Part shown: positions 7,790-14,889 of the stretch, piece after piece
Layout of the letters: every line of letters starts with the position of its first letter
How positions within the stretch are numbered: position 1 is the stretch's first letter
Assembly (NCBI GenBank): GCA_002402295.1
Contig: DHFO01000032.1
Location: 1-24,658 of the forward strand
From: Caldiserica bacterium UBA4822
GTDB taxonomy: Bacteria > Caldisericota > Caldisericia > Cryosericales > Cryosericaceae
DNA length: 24,658 nt
Direction of reading: 5' to 3'
Made by a program: the position numbers and the translations under genes
The notes under the pieces: model-generated
What the model was told of the DNA's origin: nothing
Database searches by the model: none
The model's input: only the letters and a program-made list of their open reading frames with translations

Positions 7790-8368
7790 ATGGCGGCAGC
7801 GATGAGCACAGCTACATCTGAACAGAATCTGTATGCGGTCCTGGGAGTGGAACCGTCTGCTTCCCAGGAACAGATACGCGAGCAGTATCGCGTGCTGGTG
7901 CGGAAGTGCCATCCGGACTTACATCCAGGTGATACCAATGCGGCTCACATGATGGAACAGGTCAACGCTGCATATGAGGTGCTTGGAAACCCCACTGAAC
8001 GCCGTGACTACGATGCTCAGCTGCGGCTCTCAGCCGAACACCCGTCTCAACCGTATGCGTCTTCCTCGGCAACAGCGGGGCCACAGTCCGCCTGGAACCC
8101 GGTATGGGGTGACGGACGGGAGTCGCGGGGGCAGAACGGCGACAGTGATGTGTGGTGGGAAGCAATGCGAACCCAGGAACGGTCACGACGTGGACTCTTT
8201 GACGATGTCTGGGCAGACGTGCCAGACCAAAACATCGCTCAGAGTCCGAGTGGCTGGGTGATCGTGGGAAGGGTTCTCCTGTTCATGCTGCGTATCATCT
8301 TTGGTATCCTGTTTGTCGTTGTGCGGCTGCTCAACACGCGTATCGACGACCGTGACCGATACTTCTAG
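7790..8368 (+). CDS. Membrane-anchored J-domain (DnaJ-like) protein
   Basis: A 192-residue co-chaperone. The J-domain spans about residues 12-75 with the essential HPD tripeptide at 41-43 (KCHPDLHPGD). It should stimulate the ATPase of a DnaK/Hsp70 and recruit it to a site or client. A Ser/Gly/Trp-rich linker follows. A single hydrophobic segment at about 156-181 (GWVIVGRVLLFMLRIIFGIL) predicts C-terminal anchoring in the membrane with the J-domain in the cytosol. It lacks the Gly/Phe region, zinc finger and substrate domain of true DnaJ, so it is a specialised class III J-protein. The start is ATG 7790 or 7802; both ribosome sites are weak. A terminator follows at 8377-8402. Confidence 0.88.
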   Translation: MAAAMSTATSEQNLYAVLGVEPSASQEQIREQYRVLVRKCHPDLHPGDTNAAHMMEQVNAAYEVLGNPTERRDYDAQLRLSAEHPSQPYASSSATAGPQSAWNPVWGDGRESRGQNGDSDVWWEAMRTQERSRRGLFDDVWADVPDQNIAQSPSGWVIVGRVLLFMLRIIFGILFVVVRLLNTRIDDRDRYF

Positions 8369-8376
8369 GCAAGCAA

Positions 8377-8402
8377 ACAGCCCCCCATAGTCGAGGGGCT
8401 GT
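8377..8402. terminator. Bidirectional terminator between convergent genes
   Basis: ACAGCCCC / GGGGCTGT form a perfect 8-bp stem around a 10-base loop between the J-domain gene (+) and the E1-like gene (-). It can end both transcription units. Confidence 0.75.
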
Positions 8403-8427
8403 CCAGACTCATAGTACGTTCTGTGCC

Positions 8428-9687
8428 TTACGTTTCAAGATGTGCCGCAAGAGGCGTTCTGCAGACCATGCAGTTCGGGTCGCGTCCCACGCGTGCGCCG
8501 TACCAGCGGAGAATGCTGGGGTGCGTCCACTTGTAACCCATGGCCGGCCAGTTGGCATAGGCCTCTTCGCGCCGATTTGCCCAGATGTAGAAATCAGAGA
8601 CCAGATCCTCATCGACAGAACTGATGCCCGTCTCCATGCCCCGCGACAACTCGACGAGTGCGAGCTTGACCATCATATTGGCAATGGGCATGATATCCGA
8701 AGACAACCCCACCTGAATCATCGCGTTGACTTTTTCTTCCTCTACGTAAGCGGGCAAGACCGACAGAGCCTGTCGCTTCTGCGACATTTCTTCCTCGCGG
8801 CCTTGTCCCACGCCGGCCGAGAACACGCAGTTGTAGCACGGACCCTGCCAGGGCCGGACCCGCAGAACCTCACCGCCTGCTGCTCGCGTGATGGCCCGCC
8901 CATAGAGTGCCACCCTATTGGTGTTGAGCGACATCTGGTTGAGGTTGAACCGGCTTTGATCGTTGTCAGATGCGACAATCAGGAGGTCGGAGGCACCAAT
9001 GGCATCCTCTACCTGACTGAGTGCTTGATTGACATTGAGTTCCATAGTCGTCACATCTGCGTACGGGTTCTTCTGCAGCACCTGGTCACGGACTGCGAGC
9101 GTCTTATACCGACCAAGGTCGTTGACGCCGCAGACATGCCGGCTGATGTTGCCCAGCTCGAGCCTGTCAAAGTCGATGAGCGTGAAGTGGCCGACCCCGG
9201 CACGTGCAAGTTCCAGTGCAACCGGAGAACCTCCGCTGCCCAGGCCAACGATCACGACGCGCTTGTGCCCGAGTGCCGAAACCTCAAGCAAGCCGGCATT
9301 GCGACTGTAAAGCTCAGACCGGCGCGGTACAAACTGAGCTGCCGCGGCAGTCGTGCCGCTCGCTGTGACGAGCAGCGCCTGGCAAGCCGGGAGTCCGTCG
9401 GGTGTTCTGCTGACCACCAGGACCAGGACAGGCTGGCCATCGGGTTCTCGGGTGATATCCAGACTGTGTGGCAGGTGCTCTTCGTCAACCAACCCTGCAG
9501 CGTCTGCCCGTGTGTAGAGGCAGCGGCACAGGGAACCGGCAGGAGCAAACGGGGGCTTCTCGGTATAGGCGTGAAACACAGTCCAGTCGTCAAAAGCATA
9601 GGCTGGACCCTCGATCCACTCATCTGCTCTCGTGTGAGCCAGCAGTTCCTGGACCTGGTCCTCAAGCACGTACACCAGGGGGGTCAT
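8428..9687 (-). CDS. E1-like (ThiF/MoeB/UBA superfamily) adenylating enzyme
   Basis: A 419-residue ubiquitin-activating-like enzyme, predicted to adenylate the C-terminus of a small modifier using ATP. An N-terminal domain (about 1-135) of unrecognised fold precedes the E1 Rossmann domain. The nucleotide motif is VVIVGLGSGGSPVA (144-157), followed by IDFDRLELGNISRH (171-184), with the Asp and Arg typical of E1s, and ASDNDQSRFNLNQ (239-251). Two CxxC pairs, Cys284/287 (CYNC) and Cys406/409 (CMVC), probably bind structural zinc as in MoeB/ThiF. No Cys lies in the region expected to hold the crossover loop (about 290-330). Its ATG overlaps the TGA of the preceding 66-residue gene (ATGA), implying translational coupling. 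It is the last gene of the JAB-E2-small protein-E1 unit. Confidence 0.92.
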   Translation of the reverse strand: MTPLVYVLEDQVQELLAHTRADEWIEGPAYAFDDWTVFHAYTEKPPFAPAGSLCRCLYTRADAAGLVDEEHLPHSLDITREPDGQPVLVLVVSRTPDGLPACQALLVTASGTTAAAAQFVPRRSELYSRNAGLLEVSALGHKRVVIVGLGSGGSPVALELARAGVGHFTLIDFDRLELGNISRHVCGVNDLGRYKTLAVRDQVLQKNPYADVTTMELNVNQALSQVEDAIGASDLLIVASDNDQSRFNLNQMSLNTNRVALYGRAITRAAGGEVLRVRPWQGPCYNCVFSAGVGQGREEEMSQKRQALSVLPAYVEEEKVNAMIQVGLSSDIMPIANMMVKLALVELSRGMETGISSVDEDLVSDFYIWANRREEAYANWPAMGYKWTHPSILRWYGARVGRDPNCMVCRTPLAAHLET

Positions 9688-9884
9688 GGCAGTCGGCAGC
9701 AGAAAAACCCGTCGCGCGTGGGGTCATCGGCGGTGACGGTGTCCGGCGATAGGCCAGGAGCGTTGGCATCAACGAGTACCAGCTCCTGTGTCCGTGGGTC
9801 AAAGACGAGCTTCTTGCTTGTGGGTTTTCCCTGTGCCAGCTGGGCCAGGTGGTCCTGAACACTCTTCGGGTCCTTGTTCTCCAT
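9684..9884 (-). CDS. Unknown 66-residue protein in the ubiquitin-like operon
   Basis: A small polar protein I do not recognise, encoded between the E2-like and E1-like genes. A Gln/Lys-rich N-terminus is followed by a likely beta-hairpin (KKLVFDPRTQELVLVDA, 24-40), then a Pro/Asp/Thr-rich, probably disordered stretch and the tail RDGFFCCRLP. A strong GGAGAGGAG site fixes the ATG at 9884. An upstream in-frame ATG at 9905 would overlap the E2 stop and give 73 residues. Its stop overlaps the E1 start. It is too short for a complete beta-grasp ubiquitin fold and does not end in Gly. Gly59 followed by seven residues could be a cleavage site for the JAB peptidase. Modifier, E1/E2 partner or dedicated substrate are all open. 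Confidence 0.75.
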   Translation of the reverse strand: MENKDPKSVQDHLAQLAQGKPTSKKLVFDPRTQELVLVDANAPGLSPDTVTADDPTRDGFFCCRLP

Positions 9885-9901
9885 TTCTCCTCTCCTCTCT
9901 G

Positions 9902-10354
9902 TCATGCTTCCATGTGTGGCAGGTAATGATCGACGCTGAAACCACTGTCCAGGTGGCCTTCGTATGCTTCGATCCACGCGCGTACCTTCAACAGGACTTT
10001 GGAGAATGTGATGTTCGGGCTCCAGTGAGACGCGCTGTAGTGGCAGATTCGCACCACGTCGTTCTCCGGCTTCAGCAGGTGCATGGGATACGACGTGCCC
10101 AGGTCGACAAGAGGATGACCGAACCGATCTCGGAGGACAGGGCTGACGATCTCAACAATCGGGACGGAGTTTGGCAGGTCAGCTGGTACGCGCAGTCGGA
10201 CCACATACTCGTGACCAGCATTGGACCTCATCGCTCCCTCCACGACCGCTCGTCCGGGTATGATGCTGTCCTTGAGGACAAATGAGGGGAAATAGCGGGA
10301 CAGGATTTCCATTTCCAAGCGCAGCCGTGCAGATTGCTGCGACGTCCATGCCAT
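9902..10354 (-). CDS. E2-like (ubiquitin-conjugating fold) protein
   Basis: A 150-residue protein with the layout of prokaryotic E2-fold enzymes: an N-terminal helix, a beta-sheet core (VVRLRVPADLPNSVPIVEIV, 51-70) and then the active-site region. That region has His92 (PMHLL) upstream of Cys104 in RICHYSASHW, with Trp111 and a following TFSKVLLKVRAWI helix. This matches the eukaryotic order of His, catalytic Cys, W-x-P and final helices. Cys104 would accept the activated modifier from the E1 as a thioester and pass it to a target. The gene starts 5 bases after the JAB gene stop and ends 17 bases before the small gene. No E3-like gene is present, so E2 may act directly. The fold assignment is from motif order, not from a search. 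Confidence 0.82.
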   Translation of the reverse strand: MAWTSQQSARLRLEMEILSRYFPSFVLKDSIIPGRAVVEGAMRSNAGHEYVVRLRVPADLPNSVPIVEIVSPVLRDRFGHPLVDLGTSYPMHLLKPENDVVRICHYSASHWSPNITFSKVLLKVRAWIEAYEGHLDSGFSVDHYLPHMEA

Positions 10355-10359
10355 GTGCC

Positions 10360-11445
10360 CTAGCCCTTCCTCTCAGCTGCCCCCGGAGAGGCACCAGTCT
10401 CGCGGTTCTTCAGGAAGCCTGCAATAAGGTTCTCCGTGCACTGTGTCAACTCTTCAATGCGCGCGGCGGCATCGTCCGTACGTTCAACGGTGGTATACAG
10501 CGTCCGAGGCGTTTTCCAGGCTTCTTCCTGTCCCGGTGGCACATGTGCCGGCTGATATTCAATGACTGGATTCACAATAGGGTAACTGTGAGGAAACACG
10601 ATGTCAAAGATGTATCCGTCACGTTCGAGGCAGACACCCACGCGACCATCCTCTCGCTGCCAGATCTCCAGACGAGGCTCGATGGATGAGAGGTGTTCGA
10701 AGAAGAGGTGAAACTCCTTGCGTCCTTCGGGTGTCGACATGAACGAAGTCGACGGAAACGCCGGAGCCACGGACTCGGTGGGGGCCGCAGAGGCTGCGAA
10801 CGATGAACCGGGTATGGCCTCAAATAGCGCTGTTTCGGTGCGGGGAAGCAGGAACGGAACATCTGCGGCCGCTTCTAGGGCGGCGCGGAGGGGACTGGAT
10901 CCGGGCAGGAACAGCCACGTCGTCTGTTCGTAGCTTTCGGCGCCACCCGCATGGTAGAGATACCCACGTAGTTCAACCCTGTCGGTGTTCTCTGTGAATG
11001 TGCAGATAGTCAGGAGCCAGGAATGAAAGCCGTGCCTTTCCAGAGCGCGCTGCATGGTAACCGAATCGCCATGTGATGGCCGGGAAAGCTCCAGCCTGTG
11101 GTGTGAATGCCATGTGCCGATGTGTTGGAGGCCATGGAGCGCGTGGAGTCTGGTGCCAGCCTCGAGCAGATAGGGAGATTCTTGGTAGAAGGCAGCATGT
11201 TCGTGTTGAGCTCCGGTTCCAGGACCGAGAACATACTCGATGACGGGTGATCCCGAATGAGTCCAGAAACCAAACAGGTCGCCGCCCGTTTCACTGTCAG
11301 GGTAATCCGACACGAAGCGTGCCATCATCTCGAGTTCTCCTTCATAGATCAGGGCCTTCTGGCCGCTAGTCTCCTGAAAGGTCGTCCTATGACGTTGCGA
11401 CCGCGCTAGCGACTGGACAAACCGCTTGCTGTGAAGTGTCGGCAT
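10360..11445 (-). CDS. JAB/JAMM metallopeptidase fused to an E2/RWD-like domain
   Basis: A 361-residue protein, first gene of the ubiquitin-like unit. Residues about 30-185 form a JAB/MPN domain: Glu52 (SETGGDLFG), then TWHSHHRLELSRPSHGD (111-127) with zinc-ligand His113/His115 and Ser124/Asp127. Such enzymes process modifier precursors or remove them from targets. Counting from His115 there are eight residues before Ser124 instead of the canonical seven; His116 may take part. A Ser/Ala/Pro-rich linker (about 205-228) leads to a second domain (229-345) with IVFPHSYPIVNPVIEY, the core E2/RWD signature, but no Cys at the E2 active-site position, so it looks like an inactive, UEV-type E2. The start at 11445 follows GCGAGGAA. 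Confidence 0.88.
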   Translation of the reverse strand: MPTLHSKRFVQSLARSQRHRTTFQETSGQKALIYEGELEMMARFVSDYPDSETGGDLFGFWTHSGSPVIEYVLGPGTGAQHEHAAFYQESPYLLEAGTRLHALHGLQHIGTWHSHHRLELSRPSHGDSVTMQRALERHGFHSWLLTICTFTENTDRVELRGYLYHAGGAESYEQTTWLFLPGSSPLRAALEAAADVPFLLPRTETALFEAIPGSSFAASAAPTESVAPAFPSTSFMSTPEGRKEFHLFFEHLSSIEPRLEIWQREDGRVGVCLERDGYIFDIVFPHSYPIVNPVIEYQPAHVPPGQEEAWKTPRTLYTTVERTDDAAARIEELTQCTENLIAGFLKNRETGASPGAAERKG

Positions 11446-11485
11446 GATTCCTCGCTATTTTGTCAAGCTCACTGTGGCAGCCGAG

Positions 11486-11513
11486 AGTATAGCACAGGAA
11501 ACAGGAGCACCAA
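11486..11513 (-). promoter_or_regulatory. Promoter of the JAB-E2-small protein-E1 unit
   Basis: TTGGTG (11508-11513), a 16-base spacer and TATACT (11486-11491) preceded by TGC, an extended -10. Transcription would start about 35 bases before the JAB ATG. This separates the unit from the upstream EamA gene. Confidence 0.65.
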
Positions 11514-11547
11514 GCGGTCACGACTGAGCGAAGACAGTTCTTGCTCC

Positions 11548-12459
11548 TCACTTCTTGCGGTGCTTCGCAGCGGTCTGTCTTGGTAGGCTGCCTACGATGA
11601 CGCCGGCCACAATACACAAGCCCCCAAGCAAGGCCACTGGCTTCATGCGCTCGCCAAGCAGCAGGAACGCGTACACGGAGGACAGCAGCGGTTCGAGGGA
11701 GTCAATGATGGCGGCGCGCTGGGCTCCGATCAGCGCAATCCCCTGGACAAACAGAAACATGCCGCCGGCTGCAGAAAGGCCGATGCCGGCGAATGCCAGA
11801 AGGGATGTCCGAGAACTGAACACGACGGGGTAGACCACAGGCTCTCCCACTGTGAGCAGGCACAGCACCAGCGCGGGGGCGAGTTGATTGAAAAGCCCGA
11901 GCGTGCGCGGGTCTGCTCCTCTTGCTACGTGTTGCGAAAGTACGGCGAAGAGTCCGTACGAAACAGTGCACGCCAGCATGGTCAGGACGCCGCGTGCGGA
12001 AACACTGTGAAAAGTAGCACCAAGTAGCAGGACCAGCCCAATGGCAATCACTGCGACCGGGAGGACATAGGTGCGGGTGATGTGCTCGTGTAGGATGAGC
12101 CAGGCAAACAAGCCAGCAAAGACAGGATAGCAGTGGAACAGGAACATTGCCGTCGACACGGGCAGCAGCTGCACAGCCATGAAATACAGGAGAGTGGGCC
12201 CGGTCACGAAGACGGCGGAGAAGCAGAACATGATGCCAGCCTCGCGCCAGCTCCGAGGAATCAGCAGACGCCAGTTTGACAATCCGATGATCACTGTCAG
12301 AACAATGGCCGCGATGATGTAGCGCTCCTTCAGAAGCTGCAGGGGCGTCAGCTGGTATCGGTAGGCGAACTTGGCCAGCACGGATACGCCACTATAGATG
12401 ACGGCTGAGGCAAGCGCGACGGTAATGCCTCCCGTGGCGCCGTGGGCGCTACGCTCCAT
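11548..12459 (-). CDS. EamA/DMT-superfamily transporter
   Basis: A 303-residue integral membrane protein of the drug/metabolite transporter superfamily, with two EamA repeats of five helices each (about 12-145 and 155-290) and a short basic C-terminal tail (AAKHRKK). Members export or import amino acids, sugars or other metabolites; the substrate cannot be named here. I moved the start to ATG 12459 because GGAGGAG lies at good spacing; the longer open frame from 12501 would add 14 hydrophilic residues. It lies directly downstream of the broken serine dehydratase genes and could be transcribed from their promoter. A role in serine or other amino acid export is conceivable but unproven. Confidence 0.9.
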   Translation of the reverse strand: MERSAHGATGGITVALASAVIYSGVSVLAKFAYRYQLTPLQLLKERYIIAAIVLTVIIGLSNWRLLIPRSWREAGIMFCFSAVFVTGPTLLYFMAVQLLPVSTAMFLFHCYPVFAGLFAWLILHEHITRTYVLPVAVIAIGLVLLLGATFHSVSARGVLTMLACTVSYGLFAVLSQHVARGADPRTLGLFNQLAPALVLCLLTVGEPVVYPVVFSSRTSLLAFAGIGLSAAGGMFLFVQGIALIGAQRAAIIDSLEPLLSSVYAFLLLGERMKPVALLGGLCIVAGVIVGSLPRQTAAKHRKK

Positions 12460-12541
12460 CACACTGCTCCTCCGTGACGAGACAGAGACCGCAGGCTCCA
12501 CATAGGTGACGTGGCCAAACGCCTGTTGTGCGATTGACTTC

Positions 12542-12901
12542 TCAAGAGTCCTGGTCCAATTCGGCGTTCTTCCCGAACACCTCGGCGGTCGGTGCGGCTA
12601 CGACACGGCCCATGCAGGCGTTGTTCTCTGCGACGGCCAGGGTGTTGCGTACAACTGTGCTGAAGGCAGTCCCGAGAAGGGAGCCTCCTCCTGTCAGAAA
12701 CCGGTTTATACGTGCCGCGCCACCATCGATCATTCCCAAGTACGTCGTGTTGATCCCGGCAAGTCCCTGGCTCACGGACTCCCGCATAGCTGCGAGCACG
12801 CATTCCATGTGGCCGATAACAGCGCTTCGCGGAAGTTGCTGATTTGTGGCCTCGTAGAGGACAAAGAACTCGCCGAGAGTCGCGACGTGGCCGTGCTCCA
12901 T
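12542..12901 (-). pseudogene. sdaAA: Truncated L-serine dehydratase alpha subunit (sdaAA remnant)
   Basis: Only the first ~120 residues of an iron-sulfur L-serine dehydratase alpha subunit (normally near 290) are present. The match includes a helical N-terminus, GGGSLLGTAFSTVVRNTLAV and the family signature NNACMGRVVAAPTA. Right after APTA the sequence diverges and stops, where intact enzymes continue with a Gly/Ser/Cys-rich segment and the rest of the cluster-binding domain. The next gene begins 82 bases later, so the missing part was deleted, not frameshifted. The reading frame stays open upstream to the stop codon of the beta-subunit remnant without an obvious start, which suggests the 5' end is damaged too. 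The product cannot deaminate serine. Confidence 0.8.
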
Positions 12902-12958
12902 GTACCCCCGGGCATCTGAGAGTCCGTGGATGTGGAGACGCTGGGGCCGTACCTTGGC

Positions 12959-13362
12959 TTAGTCTTCTTCGGTGCGTTCATACTCAACTCCCAGTCTGGG
13001 AATGGCGACAACGTCGGTCACGTGACGATCAGCCCTCAGTTCTACAATAACTGCCGCAACGGGATGTTTCTCAGGGTCGAGCACCTCCTCGAACGTCATG
13101 GTGACACCTTGCTCACGCGCCAGGGCGAGGCTGTGCCTGATGCGCGCATCGTCAACGCGCAAGCCCAGGATACTCCCCAGAACGGCCATGTGTGTCCCGT
13201 GTCCCCGACCAGTCTCGACAAACGAGTTGTACAGTGTGATGCGAACATGCTGAACCGACTTGCCGCAGACACGTTGGCAAGATAGCCAATCTTTGCAGCA
13301 CCGGCTCTGTGCGAACTGGACGGTCCGATCATGATGGGTCCCATGACATCGAAGATTGCCAC
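12959..13362 (-). pseudogene. sdaAB: Frameshifted L-serine dehydratase beta subunit (sdaAB)
   Basis: The GTG at 13362, after GAGGAGG, begins VAIFDVMGPIMIGPSSSH, the unmistakable N-terminus of serine dehydratase beta subunits. Around 13264 the frame breaks. Restoring one base joins it to VQHVRITLYNSFVETGRGHG and the downstream frame MAVLGSILGLRVDDARIRHS, ending at 12959. The whole would be about 135 residues, so an ACT-like C-terminal extension seen in some homologues is absent. A single-base deletion could be a sequencing error, but the truncated alpha subunit next door supports genuine decay. The promoter at 13386-13412 still looks intact and may now serve the EamA gene. Confidence 0.8.
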
Positions 13363-13385
13363 CTGTGCCTCCTCGTACGAACTCA

Positions 13386-13412
13386 AGTATAGGAGGGAGC
13401 GGGGCAAGTCAA
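13386..13412 (-). promoter_or_regulatory. Promoter of the serine dehydratase remnant
   Basis: TTGACT (13407-13412), a 15-base spacer and TATACT (13386-13391) on the - strand, about 24 bases before the GTG start. Confidence 0.5.
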
Positions 13413-13436
13413 TCTGATTGGGACGGCGGGGGGCGG

Positions 13437-13464
13437 TTGTTCTGGGCTCCTTCGCTCCTATACT
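13437..13464 (+). promoter_or_regulatory. Promoter of patatin-Mrr-exonuclease operon
   Basis: TTGTTC (13437-13442), a 16-base spacer and TATACT (13459-13464), about 38 bases before the chosen start of the patatin gene. Confidence 0.55.
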
Positions 13465-13502
13465 GACGAAGAAAGGTGCATTTCACTGAAAGGCGGTGCG
13501 GA

Positions 13503-14288
13503 GTGAACAACGTAGCTCACAGAAACAAGATGGGACTGGCGCTCAGTTCTGGTGGCGTACTTGGGTATGCGCACATCGGAGTTCTGCGCGCGCTCGAGGA
13601 ACTGGACGTTCCGGTGGACATGCTGTCGGGTGCGTCCATGGGTGCCATCGTCGCAGTGTTCCGAGCCGCCGGCATGGACGCAGCTGCTCTCGAAGCGCTT
13701 GCGCTCAAGTACGGAGTCCAGGTTGCCGCAATTCTTGACGGCCTTGTTCCCCTGAGACGTCTGACGTCTCCCCAGCGGCTGCGGAACTCGCTGCGCCGTG
13801 AGCTTCCCGTAACGTTGTTCGAGGCTCTCGAGAAGCCCGTGTGCATTGCTGCGACGGACCTTGCAACAGGAGAAGGGCTTGTGTTCGACAGTGGCGACAT
13901 TTGGGGGCCACTGGCAGGCAGTTTCTCCGTCCCCGGAGTATTCCGTGCCGTCAAGGTTGGCGACAGATATCTGGCCGACGGTGGCATGTCGCTTCCTGTC
14001 CCTGTCCAGGAACTGTATGCACGGGGAGCGGATCGCGTCATTGCGGTGTCACTCTACGATCCTGTGCAGGGGGAGCCCTTTCAGGAGCACCTCGGAGTTG
14101 CCAAACTCCTAGAGCGGTCTCTGAATCTGATTCTCCATAATGTGGCACGTCCCGAATTGGAGAGGGCCGACCTCGTGATCAGACCGGATCTCAGGGGATG
14201 CTCCCCTCAAGACGTTCACGGATACGTTGTTCGTGGATACGATGCTGTCATGCGTCAGAAGGCGGCAGTAGAGGCACTCATTGCCTGA
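13503..14288 (+). CDS. Patatin-like phospholipase
   Basis: A 261-residue serine lipid hydrolase of the patatin (RssA/YlbK-like) family. It shows the glycine-rich oxyanion motif SSGGVLGYAHIGVL, the nucleophile elbow GASMG (Ser45 from this start) and the catalytic Asp in YLADGGMS (Asp159), so the Ser-Asp dyad is complete. It should hydrolyse acyl esters of membrane lipids in the cytosol or at the inner leaflet. The start is GTG 13503 with AAAGGCGG at good spacing; GTG 13476 would add nine residues. It is the first gene of an operon; the Mrr-like gene overlaps its end by 8 bases. Housekeeping is most likely, though patatin and Mrr families also occur as phage-defence effectors. Confidence 0.93.
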   Translation: MNNVAHRNKMGLALSSGGVLGYAHIGVLRALEELDVPVDMLSGASMGAIVAVFRAAGMDAAALEALALKYGVQVAAILDGLVPLRRLTSPQRLRNSLRRELPVTLFEALEKPVCIAATDLATGEGLVFDSGDIWGPLAGSFSVPGVFRAVKVGDRYLADGGMSLPVPVQELYARGADRVIAVSLYDPVQGEPFQEHLGVAKLLERSLNLILHNVARPELERADLVIRPDLRGCSPQDVHGYVVRGYDAVMRQKAAVEALIA

Positions 14289-14886
14289 TGTGCCCGAGGG
14301 CCTTCGCGCCCTGGCAGCAGTAGTGGCAGGGTGGATCGCGCACATGGTTGCCGTTGTCAGGCCCGTGATTGACCCATTTGTTCCTGCCTTCCTGGCAGCA
14401 GCGGTGCTGATAGTTCTGATGGTCCTGCTTGCGCTTACCGTGAGCATGCGCCGGGAGCGAGTGCTTCATGGAAGCACGATGCGGTCAATTGATGCCATGA
14501 GCGGAGACCAGTTTGAGGAGCTCCTCTGCACCATGTTCGCTCATGAGGGATACCTGGTGCAGCGGGTTGGGGCAAGTCACGACTTCGGCGCTGACCTCCT
14601 GCTGGAATCCCGCCATCGGCGCATCGCGGTGCAGGCAAAGCGGTATGACGCGGCGGTAGGGATAGGTGCTGTACAGGAGGTGCTGGGTGCTGTACAATAC
14701 TATCGGGTTGAACGTGGCATTGTAGTGACTAACAGCAGATTCACGGCATCAGCTAGGAAACTGGCGGGACGGTCGGGTGTTGAGCTGTGGGACCGCGAGC
14801 GGCTGGTCGCCGCGCTCGAACACGATAAACGAGCGTGGAGACCATGGAGCCGCAAGGCTTCATCTGGCATCAGCGGAGAGAGGTAA
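14281..14886 (+). CDS. Membrane-anchored Mrr-like restriction endonuclease-fold protein
   Basis: A 201-residue protein with two N-terminal hydrophobic segments (about 8-26 and 35-54) followed by a cytosolic Mrr_cat domain (about 70-180). The PD-(D/E)xK nuclease core is intact: MSGDQFEELLCTMF, HDFGADLLL (Asp105) and IAVQAKRY (Gln118, Lys120), the D...QxK variant typical of Mrr. It should cut DNA, possibly modified or foreign, near the membrane. TTG 14281 overlaps the patatin stop and has AGAGG upstream; GTG 14290 is an alternative start. Three bases separate it from the exonuclease gene. Membrane-tethered Mrr proteins are common and largely uncharacterised. Confidence 0.88.
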   Translation: MPDVPEGLRALAAVVAGWIAHMVAVVRPVIDPFVPAFLAAAVLIVLMVLLALTVSMRRERVLHGSTMRSIDAMSGDQFEELLCTMFAHEGYLVQRVGASHDFGADLLLESRHRRIAVQAKRYDAAVGIGAVQEVLGAVQYYRVERGIVVTNSRFTASARKLAGRSGVELWDRERLVAALEHDKRAWRPWSRKASSGISGER

Positions 14887-14889
14887 ACC

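Noticed and set aside
8440..9858. 472-codon open frame on the + strand opposite the E1-like gene
   Set aside because: It is antisense to a gene with clear E1 motifs, has no ribosome site or recognisable domain, and crosses the E1-small gene junction. Biased codon use in the real gene keeps the opposite frame open.
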